NCBI RefSeq assembly: GCF_963924675.1
Contig: NC_089238.1
Location: 45,712,879-45,776,878, forward strand
DNA: 64,000 bases
From: Phocoena phocoena
Lineage: Eukaryota > Chordata > Mammalia > Artiodactyla > Phocoenidae
Reading direction: 5' to 3'
Part shown: positions 24,800 to 36,147 of the stretch, piece by piece
How positions within the stretch are numbered: position 1 is the stretch's first letter
Layout of the letters: each line of letters starts with the position of its first letter
The notes under the pieces: model-generated
Databases searched by the model: none
What the model saw: only the letters and a program-made list of their open reading frames with translations
Told to the model about the DNA's origin: nothing
Made by a program: the position numbers and the translations under genes

Positions 24800-25510
24800 T
24801 TCTACCTATTACACCTTCTAAAAACCTTTCATTCCCATCTCCACGGTTGTTACCCTAGTTGAAGCCCCGATTGCTCCTGCCTGGACACTTGTGACAGCCC
24901 CTGACTGGGCTCTCTGCCTCCACTCCTGTGCCACAGTCCATCACCCCCTCAGCAGACAAGCGATGAGCGTGTCACTGCCCTGGTTTTCAGCTTTGAAGGA
25001 CGCCCATGCCTCTTGGGATAAAGTACAAAATACTCACTGTGTTCTTCAAGGCTCAGCTGCCCCTGTGGTGCCCCTGAATTCCTCTCCAGCTTCTTCTCAC
25101 TTTGCTCTCCCCTTACCATACTGACTTCTTTCTGTTTACCCACCATGCTGGCCTCTTTCCTGCCGAGTGGTGGTTTGCTGTCTAACTGCCCTCTCTCTGT
25201 TGGACACTGTCCACTCTCCTCACCTAGTTAGCCCTGCTGCCTCACTAAGTCTTCAGCTTAAACCTCCTTCCCCAGGAAGCCTTCTCCGAGACCCTGCCCT
25301 ACCCAAGGTCCCCTGTTATAGGCACCAGTAGCCTATCTCCTTGGTGACTCATCACATTTGCAGCTACGGCTAATGGTCAACTTCCTAGCTGGTGCATAAT
25401 CCCCATGAGACTAGGGAGCACATCTGTTCTGTTGCCTCTGGATCCCAGAGCCCAGCACAGTCCATAGCACAGTCCTCAAAAGGTATTTTCTAGTTAATCA
25501 ACTGCTCTCC
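24800..25510 (+). mobile_element. L2 LINE relic, sense
   Basis: Sense L2 3' part: 'TTCAGCTTAAACCTCCTTCC', 'GAAGCCTTCTCCGAGACCCT', 'CCCCATGAGACTAGGGAGCA', 'CAGAGCCCAGCACAGTCCAT' and 'CAAAAGGTATTTTCTAGTTA'. The upstream part (24800-25200) is less certain. Confidence 0.6.
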
Positions 25511-25884
25511 CTGCCCCTGGTGTTTGTAGTGAGAGGAGAGTCATTTCATAACTGGTTTAACACTCTTTTCTGTTGGCTTCCTGGCACCTGCCAAATGGAA
25601 AGGTTCAAGGCATAAATATCACCTTGAAGAGAAAAAACAATGCCACTTGCTGTCTAGACAGGCTCTGTCTGTGCAGCCCGTCAGAAAAACATGAACCACT
25701 CATTGGCTAAAGGTCACTTTTATCAGATATACCAACACGAACCTTTCTTTTCTAGTCAGAATTCTTCTAAGCCTCACAACTAGTAAAAGAAACAAAAGCA
25801 TAAAAGAAGTTTTCTTCTTTTATTAGGCAGGATATGAGGAGGCCTAGACTCTCAACATTCCTGCCTGTCACAGCACGTATACAT

Positions 25885-25974
25885 CACACGTGTGTGTGTG
25901 CGTGCACATGTGGGAGCGTGCGTGTGCATGTGCATGTGTACATGCATGTCTGTGCATTTGGGAGTGAGTGTGCA

Positions 25975-26021
<47 letters not shown>
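25885..26021 (+). repeat. (GT)n microsatellite with degenerate flank
   Basis: An imperfect TG/TGCA-rich stretch from about 25885 leads into a run of about 20 uninterrupted TG units near 25980-26020. The apparent open frames here on both strands are translations of the repeat. Confidence 0.92.
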
Positions 26022-26837
26022 TTTTGTAGGGAATTCTGACTCAGACATTCAAAGCATCTCTCTTGTTTGAGCATATTTTTGGTTCCAAGTTGGCCCTCAT
26101 GTCACACATAAGAACAAAGAGAGAAGTAAAGTGGGCAAGCGTGTTAGGTAAGCACTCCCTAAGCCAGTCATTGCCTTAGAAACCCACTCATCCACGCGAG
26201 TCCACGTGCATGACAGAGTTCTGGACTGAGTTTGATAGATAACAGTCCACGCGCTCATACGTACGCAAGTAATGAGGAAGCTGGGAGGACATATCAGGGC
26301 TGGGCATGGCTGCCGGCACAACAGCACTGCAGAAACGTGCCCTTTCTTCGGCCTAACTACTTAGCCGGATAAGAGCACGATGCTTTGTGGCATCTGTGTG
26401 AAACGGGAGCACAGGGAGGCCGACACTGAAACCAGGCTTTGCTTTTAAGAGACCAGAGAGAACCAAGCAGATGCTGGCTCAGCTGGCGTCTATGCCCAGA
26501 CTCAGAGCTGCAAGCTGAGGCGATGTTAGAACTTGGAGCATGTGAGCCGCGTGGTCCCCAAGGACAGCTTTGCCTTTTTGCTTCCGAATCAGATTATAAA
26601 TAAACCAAATTCAAGAGCCTAAGGGAGCCCAGCCTGACAGCAAAGGAACATGTGTTGTTCTCACACTGATTTTTTTGTGATGAGCATCAGTTGTCCAATA
26701 TTGTGATTGGAAGAGGAGGGTGGAAGGGCTGGAAGTGGAGTGGAGGGTCCTTATCGCCTGGATGCTTCTGTCTGTCTCTTCATCACCCCTCAACTTCTCT
26801 TGCTTTGAAAGTGGAACTTTTTAAAGACATGGTATCA

Positions 26838-27000
26838 GTGGTAATTGAGGTCCTGGGCTGTGGAATCAGACATGGCTGGTTAGAATCCCAGCTCTGTCCT
26901 AAACACATGACCCCGTGCCCTGGCTTACTTACCTGTAAAACGGGGATAATGCGGAAACCGAAAAGACTTGCTGTGAGCACTAAATGTTTATAAAGTGCAT
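26838..27000 (+). mobile_element. MIR SINE relic
   Basis: Order: 'GGGCTGTGGAATCAGACATGG', 'TTAGAATCCCAGCTCTGTCC', 'CTTACTTACCTGTAAAACGG' and 'GCTGTGAGCACTAAATG', a sense MIR. Confidence 0.75.
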
Positions 27001-27504
27001 GTGTCTTTGAGATAACACATGAAAGAAAAATCTGAACTTGGTGGCTGTTTTCAGGTCTCAAAGGGTCCCTTCTTCTCCATTCCTTCTCACCAAGTGCTGC
27101 TAAGTGAAGCACTCCCCAGGATCCTAAAGTGTTGGAACCATAGGGTCCTTAGACACCAACATGATGGACGCAGCCCCTTTTCCTTCTGAAGGTTAGAAAA
27201 TTCCTTTCCTGTACCAGGCCACATTCATCAAGGCTGAAGCCAGGCCCTCAAAGGCCACAGTCTGTGTGTGGTCAGGAGGGCCAGGCCCAGAGTGCCCTCT
27301 GTCTTCCCCACCACTCCTCCCTGCAGCCAGGTAAGCCCAGACCCATGCTCAAGAACAGGCCTCTGCTTTGCCCAAGGGCCCAATCAAGGAAACAAAGATG
27401 TTTAGGGGGAAAATAAAACATGGTTCTTTATTTTTCTTTCAAAAAAAATAATAATTATATTGAATCCCATGGGTCAGGCACTGGGCATCCTTGCACCCCA
27501 GCCT

Positions 27505-27745
27505 TCCAGGGCTGCTCAGTGTGCTAAGAGCCTGGCCTCTAAGGCAGCCTTCTACTCAGCCACCTGCCCCATGTGACCCTGATGGATGGCTGAGGGTCCC
27601 TGAGCCTCAGCTTCCTTGTCTGAAATGAGGGTGATTATAACGGCATCTCCCACATACGGATGTGGTGAGGATTGTCTCAGCCCCTACTGCAGAGCTCTTG
27701 GATCTGTGTGTCATATAATAAATGCTCAGTAAGTGTCAGGTGTTA
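27505..27745 (+). mobile_element. MIR SINE relic
   Basis: Sense MIR landmarks: 'GAGCCTCAGCTTCCTTGTCTG', 'AATGAGGGTGATTATAACGG', 'ATGTGGTGAGGATTG' and 'AATAAATGCTCAGTAAGTGT'. Confidence 0.7.
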
Positions 27746-28295
27746 CGACCATTCCTTTATTGAGGAAATTGAGTGGATTGGCACCCCTGTAATGCTAATA
27801 CAGGACCTATTTGAGAAGCAGAATCCCGGAGGTGGCTTGGAAACATCTCCTGGAATTAGTCAGAAGCCATTTCAGGACACAGAGAGGCCTCACGGGGTCT
27901 GAGGGCCGCAGGTGTCTCTTGCTAGCTTGAGCTTCTGTCCCTTCAATAAATATCCCTCTGTCTTCCCCACAGGCCCTGCACCTCTCAGAAGCCTTCAAGC
28001 TTCTGCAGTTGTATTTTTTTTTTTCCACCTCCCAGAGAAGTTTGGTTAAGAGACAAAAGCGAGCGTGGAGCCTGGGGTCTAGAGGGAAAGCAGTTCTGAT
28101 GAGGGAGCAAAAAGGGTCAAAAGAGGGAACAGAAGTGGCCACAGCTGTCCTCAGGCAAAGTGCCAAGTCAAGTTCTTATGCCCCTCCCACCCCCTTTCTT
28201 CCCTAACTCTCCCCCTGCTTGTACTTGAGCCAGAATGACAGTTTAACAGCCCAAAGAATGAATCCAGTGCAAACAGGGGCTATCCCCCTCGCCTG

Positions 28296-28613
28296 TATTA
28301 GTTTCCTATTGCTGCTGTAACAAATCACCATAAGCTGATGCTGGCAGGAAGTAGCACACCTAAAGGATTAGTCTAGATGAGATGAAGAAAGGTAGCAGAG
28401 GCCTGAAGGGACAAGGGATGAGAGTCTTAACCAGAACTTCTGTGGCCTCCCTTACCAACTCAAGGTGTTATGTGACCTGCTTTTCTGAGTCATGTATGGC
28501 TGAGGGTTGAGGGGAAGTTGACCTTAAGAATATTCACTGAGCAGTAGTGCAGAAGTACTGGGGGTTAGAACTTCAACATAGTATTTCAAAGGGGACCGAT
28601 TCAGCGCATAACA
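28296..28613 (-). mobile_element. MaLR-like LTR relic
   Basis: It begins 'CTGTATTAGTTTCCTATTGC' followed by TGCTGTAACAAATCACCA. It ends 'GGGGTTAGAACTTCAACATA' followed by a GGGGACCGATTCAGCGCATAA type block. These are the two reversed ends of an old MaLR/MLT-type LTR. The middle is poorly preserved. Non-coding. Confidence 0.6.
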
Positions 28614-28734
28614 GTCTTTAATTTAAAAAAATTAAAATAGTAAATACATGAATAAACATTTGAAGAGTAAAAAGGTCATGGTATCAGAAGCCCATGAGTC
28701 AGGGAAATGGTAGCAATATGACTGGAAAATTCTG

Positions 28735-28865
28735 CAGGGCCAGGTCAGGTCCGGTGTTGTAGGCCATGCTGAGGAGTTTGATTTTTTTCAAAATGTAGTG
28801 AAAAGCCATGGAAGGGTTTAAAGTAAGTGATTAAGAGAGAGTGACATGGGCTACCATGGACCAGA
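28735..28865 (-). mobile_element. L2 LINE relic
   Basis: Antisense L2 body text: 'GTTGTAGGCCATGCTGAGGA', 'AAAAGCCATGGAAGGGTTTA' and 'AGAGAGAGTGACATGG'. Confidence 0.55.
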
Positions 28866-29580
28866 GTCAACAGAAACGGTAGTCCTTAGACTAACAGAAC
28901 TGCAAGAGGTCATTATCAACAGAAGAGCAGGTCATTATCTAAGGGGGAGCAGGCTCATTAAAGGCAATTCTACTGGGTATACTTAAGGAAGAAGGAAAAT
29001 TATCTCAGACATATGTCTGAGATGCAAGAAGGATTTCTGAACTAAGAAAATGGTATATTATGGGTAAAATTAAAATACCATTAACTACATAAAATAATAA
29101 TGTAGAATATTAATGTAGGACTGAAATACTGTATAGTATGGAAGGGGAGAAATGAAAGATTTTAGGTCTTTGAGTTGTTCCAGAAGAGGGAAGAGGTAAG
29201 CTTTAAACATACATTTAAGTAAAGAAAAGAAGTAAAAGTATTTTATTACTAGAAGAAGAAAAAAAGTGAAGGGGAAAAATATAGTCAATCCAAAATAAAT
29301 AAAAAATTAGGGGAAGGAGTGACATGGAAAAGAAACACAAAAATAAATAAACAAAAATTACAAAATAAGATGATAAAATAAATCCAAATGTATCGGTAAT
29401 TGAAATCACTGTAAATAAAACTAAGAAAATGATTGTGCTTCTGGATTTTACTCACAATTATTTTTAAAAGAGATACCTGAAAAATAAGGATACAGTAATA
29501 TAAAAGGATGGGGAAAGATAGAACAGGCATATAATGGAGGGAGTTCTGAGGAAGCTATGAAACATCAGTTAAAATAGACT

Positions 29581-29847
29581 TCAATTTTTAAAAATTTTTA
29601 TCAGAGTATAGTTGATTTACAATGTTGTGTTATTTTCTGCTGTACAGCAAAGTGAATCAGTTATACATATACATATATACTTTTTTTAGATTCTTCTCCC
29701 ATATAGGTTATTACAGAGTACTGAATAGAGTTCCCTGTGCTATACAGTAGGTCCTTATTAGTTATCTGTTTTCTATATAGTAGTGCGTATATGTCAATCC
29801 CAGTCTCCCAGTTTATCCCTCCCCCACCTTTCCCCCCTGGTAACCAA
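29581..29847 (-). mobile_element. L1 3' UTR fragment inserted in the old L1
   Basis: An antisense L1 3' end is readable: a T-rich start, 'GTATAGTTGATTTACAATGT', 'CTGCTGTACAGCAAAGTGAA', 'TTCCCTGTGCTATACAGTAG' and 'CTTTCCCCCCTGGTAACCA'. The flanks carry a weak duplication of the old L1 text (AGACTTCAA before, GGACTTTAA after). Confidence 0.78.
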
Positions 29848-30045
29848 AAATGGACTTTAAAACAAAAAAGCATTACCAGAGGTCAAGAAGGTTACTAGGT
29901 CAGTTCACCAGAAAGATATAATAATCCTAAACTTCATACATCTCAAAACATAACTTCAAAATACATAAAGCAAATCAAATCCCCTATCTTTAATAACACT
30001 CTCTCGAGCAGACAGAAAATCAGCAAGACTATATAGCTTACATTG

Positions 30046-30238
30046 CCGCATGTAGTAGCCACCAAACCTCATGTAGCTACTTAAATTTTTTTTTAACTTT
30101 TTAAATGAAAAATGTAGCTCCTTAGTCACACTAGCCACATTTTAAGTGCCCAGTAACCACATGTGGCTTGTGGCTGTTGTATTGAACAGCACAGATACAG
30201 GCCATGTCAGTCACTGTAGAAAGTTCTGTTGGACAGCT
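30046..30238 (+). mobile_element. hAT-type (MER) DNA transposon relic inside the old L1
   Basis: Blocks 'CATGTAGCTACTTAAATTTT', 'CTTAGTCACACTAGCCACAT', 'CAGTAACCACATGTGGCTTG' and 'AAGTTCTGTTGGACAGC' form a recognisable non-autonomous hAT layout. The orientation assignment is tentative. Confidence 0.65.
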
Positions 30239-30568
30239 CTCCTACAGACAATTCGAACACAATTAACAAGCTCCATATAATATATGTAGAACACCCCATT
30301 AAGAAAAAACTCTTCCAGCCCTATGGAACACTTATGAAAAATTACCATATACTAGGGCTTAAAGCAAATCTCAACAATTCTGTTATGTTAGAAATCAATA
30401 ACAAATATATATTTAAAAACAAACAAGTAAAGAAGAACATAGACTTAGACATTTTAAAATACACTTCTGAATAACCTATGGGTGAAAAAAATCACAATGA
30501 AAATTAGGAAATACTTAAGATTGAATGACAATGAAAAAAATCAGTGGTAATGAAGCTGAAGTGGACTT

Positions 30569-32344
30569 CTAAAAATTTTTATTGGATTATAGTTGATTTA
30601 CAATGTGCTAATTTCAGGTATACAGCAAAGTGATTCAGTTATACATATACATATTTTCATTCTTTTTCAGATTCTTTTCTCATATAGGCTATCACAAAAT
30701 ATTGAGTAGAGTTTCCTGTGCTATACAGCAGGTCCTTGTTGGTTATCTATCTTATGTATACTAGTTTGTGTATGTTAATCCCAAGCTCCTGGTTTATCCC
30801 TCCCCCCCCACCCCATGCTTCCCCTTTGGTAGCCATAAGTTTGGTTTCAATATCTGTAAGTCTATTTCTGTTTTGTAAATGAGTTCATTTGTATCATTCT
30901 TTTAAAATTAGATTCCACATATGAGTGATATCATATGATATGTCTTTCTCTGTCTGACTTCACTTAGTATGATAATCTCTGGGTCCATCCATGTTGTTGC
31001 AAATGGCATTATTTTGTTCTTTTTAATGGCTGAGTAATATTCCATTGTATATATGTACCACATCTTCTTTATCCATTCCTCTGTTGATGGATATTTAGGT
31101 TGCTTCCATGTCTTGGCTGTTGTAAGTAGTGCTGCAATGAACATTGGGGTGCATGTATCCTTTCGAAATATGGTTTTCTCCAGATATATGCCTAGGAGTG
31201 GGACTGCTGTATCATATAGTAGTTCTATTTTTATTTATTTATTTTTAATTATGAACTTATTTGGTAATTTTATAATCATCTATCGGCACATACTTTTTTT
31301 AAAAATAACTATTTATTTTTGGCTGTGTTGGGTCTTCATTGCTGCACACAGGCTTTCTCTAGTTGCGGCGAGCATCGGCTCTTTGTTGTGGTGTGCGGGC
31401 TTCTCATTGCGGTGGCTTCTCTTGTTGTGGAGCGCAGGCTTTAGGTGTGCAGGCTTCAGTAGTTGTGGCATGTGGGCTCAGCATTTGTGGCTCACGGGCT
31501 CTAGAGCACAGGCTCAGTAGTTGTGATGCACGGGGCTTAGTTGCTCCGTGGCATGTGGGATCTTCCTGGACCAGGGCTTGAACCCGTGTCCCCTACATTG
31601 GCAGGCGGATTCTTAACCACTGTACACCAGGGAAGTTCAGTAGTTCTATTTTTAGTTTTTTAAAGAACCTCCATACTGTTCTCCATAGTGGTTGTACCAA
31701 TTTACATTCCCACCAACAGTGTTGGAGGGTTCCCTTTCCTCCACACTGTCTCCAGTATTTATTGTTTGTAGACTTTTTGATAATGACCATTCTGACTGGT
31801 GTGAGATGATACCTCATTGTAGTTTTGATTTGCATTTCTCTAATAGTTAGTGATATTGAGCATCTTTTCATGTGGTTTTTTTGGCCATCTGTATGTCTTC
31901 TTTGGAGAAATGTCTATTTAGATCTCCTGCCCATGTTTTGGTTGGATTGTTTGTTTTTTTGACATACAAACAGCATGAGCTGTTTGTATACTTTGGAGAT
32001 TGATCCCTTGTTGGTCACTTTGTTGTCAAATATTTTCTCCCATTCTGTGGGTTGTCTTTTCGTTTTGTTTATGGTTTCCTTTGTTGTGCAGAAGCTTTTA
32101 AGTTTAACAAGCTCCCATTTGTTTACTTTTGTTTTTATTTTCATTACTCTAGGAGGTGTGTGCAAAAAGATTTTGCTGTGATTTATGTCAGAGAATGTGT
32201 CCTGCCTATGTTTTCTTCTAAGAGTTTTATAGTGTCTGGCCTTACATTTAGGTCTTTGATCCATTTTGAGTTTATTTTTGAGTATGGTGTTAGAGAATGT
32301 TCTAATTTCAGTCTTTTACATGTAGCTGTCCAGTTTTCTCAGCA
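30569..32344 (-). mobile_element. 5'-truncated L1 with TSD, inserted in the old L1
   Basis: It is antisense: a 3' UTR from 30569, then the ORF2 C-terminal part (pieces at 30908-31144, 31593-31871 and 31914-32264), truncated at 32344. Target-site duplications of 17 bp with one difference flank it: GAAGCTGAAGTGGACTT (30552-30568) and GAAGCTAAAGTGGACTT (32345-32361). A SINE sits inside it at 31234-31638. Confidence 0.9.
31234..31638 (-). mobile_element. CHR-type SINE (long form) nested in an L1
   Basis: A reversed SINE with its head at the right (reversed CCAGGGAAGTTC) and an A/T-rich tail at the left. A 16-bp perfect target-site duplication, AGTAGTTCTATTTTTA, lies at 31218-31233 and 31639-31654. 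The element therefore landed after the host L1 did. Confidence 0.92.
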
Positions 32345-32387
32345 GAAGCTAAAGTGGACTTAAATGAAAATCTGTAGTCTTAAGTCA

Positions 32388-32445
32388 GTGGTTCCCAACT
32401 GAAGGCAATTTTGCCCCCCAGGGGACATTTGGCAATGTCTGGAGA

Positions 32446-32490
<45 letters not shown>

Positions 32491-32640
32491 CATCAGCATC
32501 AGCGTCATCATAACCAAGGGGAGCTACTGGCTTCTAGTGGGTAGAGGCCAGGGATGCTACTAAGTATTTTTCAATACACAGGACAGCCCCCAACAACAAA
32601 GAATTATCCATTCGAAATATTGATAGCGCTACCATTGACA
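32388..32640 (+). mobile_element. hAT-type (MER) DNA transposon relic with internal (ATT)n
   Basis: Landmarks: 'CAGTGGTTCCCAACTGAAGG', 'CCCCAGGGGACATTTGGCAA', 'TGTCTGGAGACATT', 'TCTAGTGGGTAGAGGCCAGG' and 'ACAGGACAGCCCCCAACAAC'. A run of ATT triplets has expanded in the middle (about 32448-32490). The subfamily is not assigned. Confidence 0.68.
32448..32490 (+). repeat. (ATT)n microsatellite
   Basis: About 14 ATT units lie inside the hAT relic, followed by a CATCAGCATCAGCGTCATCA stretch. Confidence 0.9.
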
Positions 32641-33070
32641 AGCCCTACTTTAGATGCTTATGTTACAAAAGAAAGGAGGCTGCAAATTGATTTGAACCTT
32701 CACAGCTATAAAAGTTGGGTAAGTAAATAAACAAATATAGCCAAAAAAAAGATAGAAGGAAATATTGAATGTATGACCAGAAATTAATGAAAGAGAAAAT
32801 TAAATAAAATACAAAGAATCAACAAAGCCAGGAGTTGACTGTTTGAAGAGACTATTAATAAAATCAACAAATTCAGGCAAGACTGATAAAGAAAAAAAAA
32901 GACACAATCATTACTAGGAATACACAAATGATATAACTACAGTTGCAGCAGATTTTAAAAAGATGAAATTTTCATGAGTAACTTTATGGCAAAAATTTGA
33001 AAAATTGGATAAAACGAATAAAATCTTAGAAAAATACAACTTATCAAAACTAACTTAAAAAAAAAAGAAA

Positions 33071-33397
33071 TCCCAGCTTACCCTTCCCCCTCCCCGTGTC
33101 CTCAAGTCCATTCTCTAGTAGGTCTTGCATCTTTATCCCAAGTGGCATGGACATATATACACTACCAAATGTAAAACCGATAGCTAGTGGGAAGCGACTG
33201 CATAGCACAGGGAGATCAGCTTGGTGCTTTGTGACCACCTAGAGGGGTGGGACAGGGAGGATGGGAGGGAGGGAGATGCAAGAGGGAGGAGATATGGGGA
33301 CATATGTATATGTATAGCTGATTCACTTTGTTATAAAGCAGAAAGTAACACACCATTGTAAAGCAATTATACTCCAATAAAGATGTTTTAAAAAAAT
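33071..33397 (+). mobile_element. Twin-primed (5'-inverted) L1 3' UTR insertion
   Basis: The right part (about 33140-33397) is sense L1 3' UTR ending 'CTCCAATAAAGATG' and poly(A). The left part (33071-33139) is the segment that should lie just upstream in the same 3' UTR, but it is reversed. It matches the + strand text of the antisense L1 at about 34770-34830. This is the known signature of twin priming during L1 integration. About 15 bp is lost at the inversion joint. Confidence 0.85.
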
Positions 33398-33534
33398 CCA
33401 AATGGTCTTTTAATCACTGAAGAAATTGAATAAATAGCTTCAAGTCCTTCTATAATAAAACACTAGTTCTGATCGACAAAGGCAAGTTTTTCCAAGTATT
33501 CAAGGAACAAATAATTATTCCAAACTTACACAAA

Positions 33535-34510
33535 TTCTTTTTTTTATATTACTTACTTTTTATTGGAGTATAGTTGATGTACATTATTGTGTAAGTTACA
33601 GGTGTATAATATAGTGATTCACAATTTTAAAGGTTATACTCCATTTATAGTTATTATAAAATACTAGCTATATTTTCCATGTTGTACAATATATCCTTTT
33701 AGCTTATTTTATAAGTTTCTTATTTTGTTATTTTTTATTCTTATTTTATAACATAATAGTTTCTACCTCTTAATCCCCTACCCCAATATTGCCCCTCCCC
33801 TCTTCCCTCTCCCCACTGGTAACCACTAATTTGTTCTGTACATCTGTGAGTCTGTTTCTTTTTTGTTATATTCACTAGTTTGTTGTATTCTTTACATTCC
33901 ACATATGTGATGTCATACAGCATTTGTCTTTCTCTGTGTGACTTATTTCATGTAGCATAATGTTCTCCAAGTCCATCCATGTTGTTGCAAATAGCAAAAT
34001 TTCCTTCTTTTTCTAGTGCTGAGTAATATTCCATTGTACATATATACCACATCTTCTTTATCCACTAATCTGTTGATGGACACTTACGTTGCTTCCATAT
34101 CTTGGCAGTTATAAATAATGCTGCTATGAACATTGGGGTGCATGTATCTTTTCAAATTAATGGGTTTTTTTTTTCTATATATACCCAAGAATGGAATTGC
34201 TGGGTCATATGATAGTTCTATTTTTAATTTGTTGAGAAACCTCCATATTGTTTTTTGCAGTGGCTGCACCAATTTATGTTCCCACCAACAGTATTTGAAG
34301 GTTCCCTTTTCTTCACATCCTTTGCAACATTTGTTATTTGTGTTCTTTTTTAATGATAACCATTCTGACAGGTGTGAGGTGATATCTCATTGTGGTTTTG
34401 ATTTGAATTTCCCTAATGATTAGTGATGTTGAGCATCTTTTCATGTGCCTGCTGGCCATCTGCATGTCTTCTTTGGAAAAACGTCTATTCAGATATTCTG
34501 CCCATTTCTT
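33535..34510 (-). mobile_element. 5'-truncated older L1 (3' end)
   Basis: Antisense L1: 3' UTR ('ATTGGAGTATAGTTGATGTA', 'CCCCACTGGTAACCACTAAT') and then decayed late ORF2. It is more diverged than its neighbours. It stops where the next L1 begins with its own poly(T). Confidence 0.82.
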
Positions 34511-35953
34511 TTTTAATACCTTTATTGGAGTATAATTGCTTTACAATGGTCTGTTAGTTTCTGCTTTATAACAAAGTGAATCAATTATACATATACATAT
34601 ATCCCCATATCTCCTCGCTCCTGCCTCTCGCTCCCACCCTCCCTATCCCACCCTTTTAGGTGGTCACAAAGCATTGAGCTGATATCCCTGTGCTATGTGG
34701 CTGCTTCCCACTAGCTATCTGTTTTACATTTGGTAGGTATATATGTCCATGCCACTCTCTCACTTTTTCCCAGGTTACCCTTCCCCCTCCTTGTGTCCTC
34801 AAGTGCATTCTCTACGTCTGCATCTTTATTCCTGTCCTCCCCCTAGGTTCTTCAGAACCTTTTTTTTTTTGATTCCATATATATGTGTTAGCATACAGCA
34901 TTTGTTTCTCTCTTTCTGACTTACTTCACTCTGTATGACAGGCTCTAATTCCGTCCACCTCACTAGAAATAACTCAATTTCGTTTCCTTTTATGGCTGAG
35001 TAATATTCCATTGTATATATGTGCCACATCTTCTTTATCCATTCATCTGTCGATGGACACTTAGGTTGCTTCCATGTCCTGGCTATTGTAAATAGAGCTA
35101 CAATGAACATTGTGGTACATGACTCTTTTTGAATTATGATTTTCTCAGGGTATATGCCCAGTAGGGCGATTGCTGGATCGTATGGTACTTCTATTTTTAG
35201 TTTTTTTAAGGAACCTCCATACTGTTCTCCATAGTGGCTGTATCAATTTACATTCCCACCAGCAGTGCAAGAGGGTTCCCTTTTCTCCACACCCACTCCA
35301 GGATTTATTGTTTGTAGATTTTTTGATGATGGCCATTCTCACTGGTGGGAGGTGATACCTCATTGTAGTTTTGCTTTGCATTTCTCTGATGATTAGTGAT
35401 GTTGAGCATCCTTTCGTGTGTTTGTTGGCAATCTATATATCTTCTCTGTAGAAATGTCTATTTAGGTCTTCTGCCCATTTTTGGATTGGGTTGTTTGTTT
35501 TTTTGATATTGAGCTTCATGAGCTGCTTGTAAATTTTGGAGATTAATCCTTTGCCAGTTGCTTCATTTGCAAATATTTTCTCCCATTCTGAGGCTTGTCT
35601 TTTCATCTTGTTTATGTTTTCCTTTGCTGTGCAAAAGCTTTTACGTTTCATTAGGTCCCATTTGTTTATGCTTGTTTTTATTTCCATCTCTCTAGGAGGT
35701 GGGTCCAAAAGGATCATGCTGTGATTTATGTCATGGAGTGTTCTGCCTATGTTTTCCTCTAAGAGTTTGATAGTATCTGGCCTTACATTTAGGTCTTTGA
35801 TCCATTTTGAGTTTATTTTTGTGTATGGTGTTTGGGAGTGTTCTAATTTCATTCTTTCACATGTAACTGTCCAGTTTTCCCAGCACCACTTATTGAAGAG
35901 GCTGTCTTCTCCATTGCATATTCTTGCCTCCTTTATCAAAAATAACGTGACTG

Positions 35954-36147
35954 GGGCTTCCCTGGTGGCGCAGTGGTTGGGAGTCCGCCTGCCGATGCAG
36001 GGGACATGGTCCAGGAAGATCCCACATGCCACGGAGCGGCTGGGCCCGTGAGCCATGGCCGCTGGGCCTGCGCATCCAGAGCCTGTGCTGCACAACGGGA
36101 GAGGCCACAACAGTGAGAGGCCCACATACCGCAAAAAAAAAAAATTA
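35954..36147 (+). mobile_element. Young CHR-type SINE (short form) inside the L1
   Basis: It starts GGGCTTCCCTGGTGGCGCAG, has the 'gagccatggccgctgggcc' and 'gggagaggccacaacagtga' modules, and ends in an A tail. Near-identical duplications of the L1 target (AAAAATAACGTGACTG at 35938-35953, AAAAATTAAGGTGACTG at 36148-36164) flank it. Confidence 0.92.

Larger units (their letters stand above)
29200..33534 (+). mobile_element. Ancient sense L1 (ORF2 endonuclease to RT start), split by later insertions
   Basis: Pieces of one old L1 are readable in the correct order in sense. The endonuclease region is at about 29460-29580, then 29860-30045 (including 'TCGAGCAGACAGAAAATCAG'). It continues at 30240-30551 (including 'TTAGAAATCAATAACAA'), at 32362-32387 and at 32640-33060 (including 'AATCAACAAAGCCAGGAGTT'). 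The last piece is about 33400-33534. The gaps are filled by an L1 3' fragment (29581-29847), a hAT relic (30046-30238), a 5'-truncated L1 (30569-32344), another hAT relic (32388-32640) and a twin-primed L1 (33071-33397). The start upstream of 29,200 is unclear. No intact reading frame remains. Confidence 0.7.

Noticed and set aside
25834..26074. Cys/Val and His/Thr repeat open frames on both strands
   Set aside because: These are direct translations of the (GT)n microsatellite.
27961..28016. A possible extra exon after CTTCCCCACAG
   Set aside because: The acceptor-like site is good, but no donor follows in a frame that would fit between exons 5 and 6, and the protein is already continuous across this intron.
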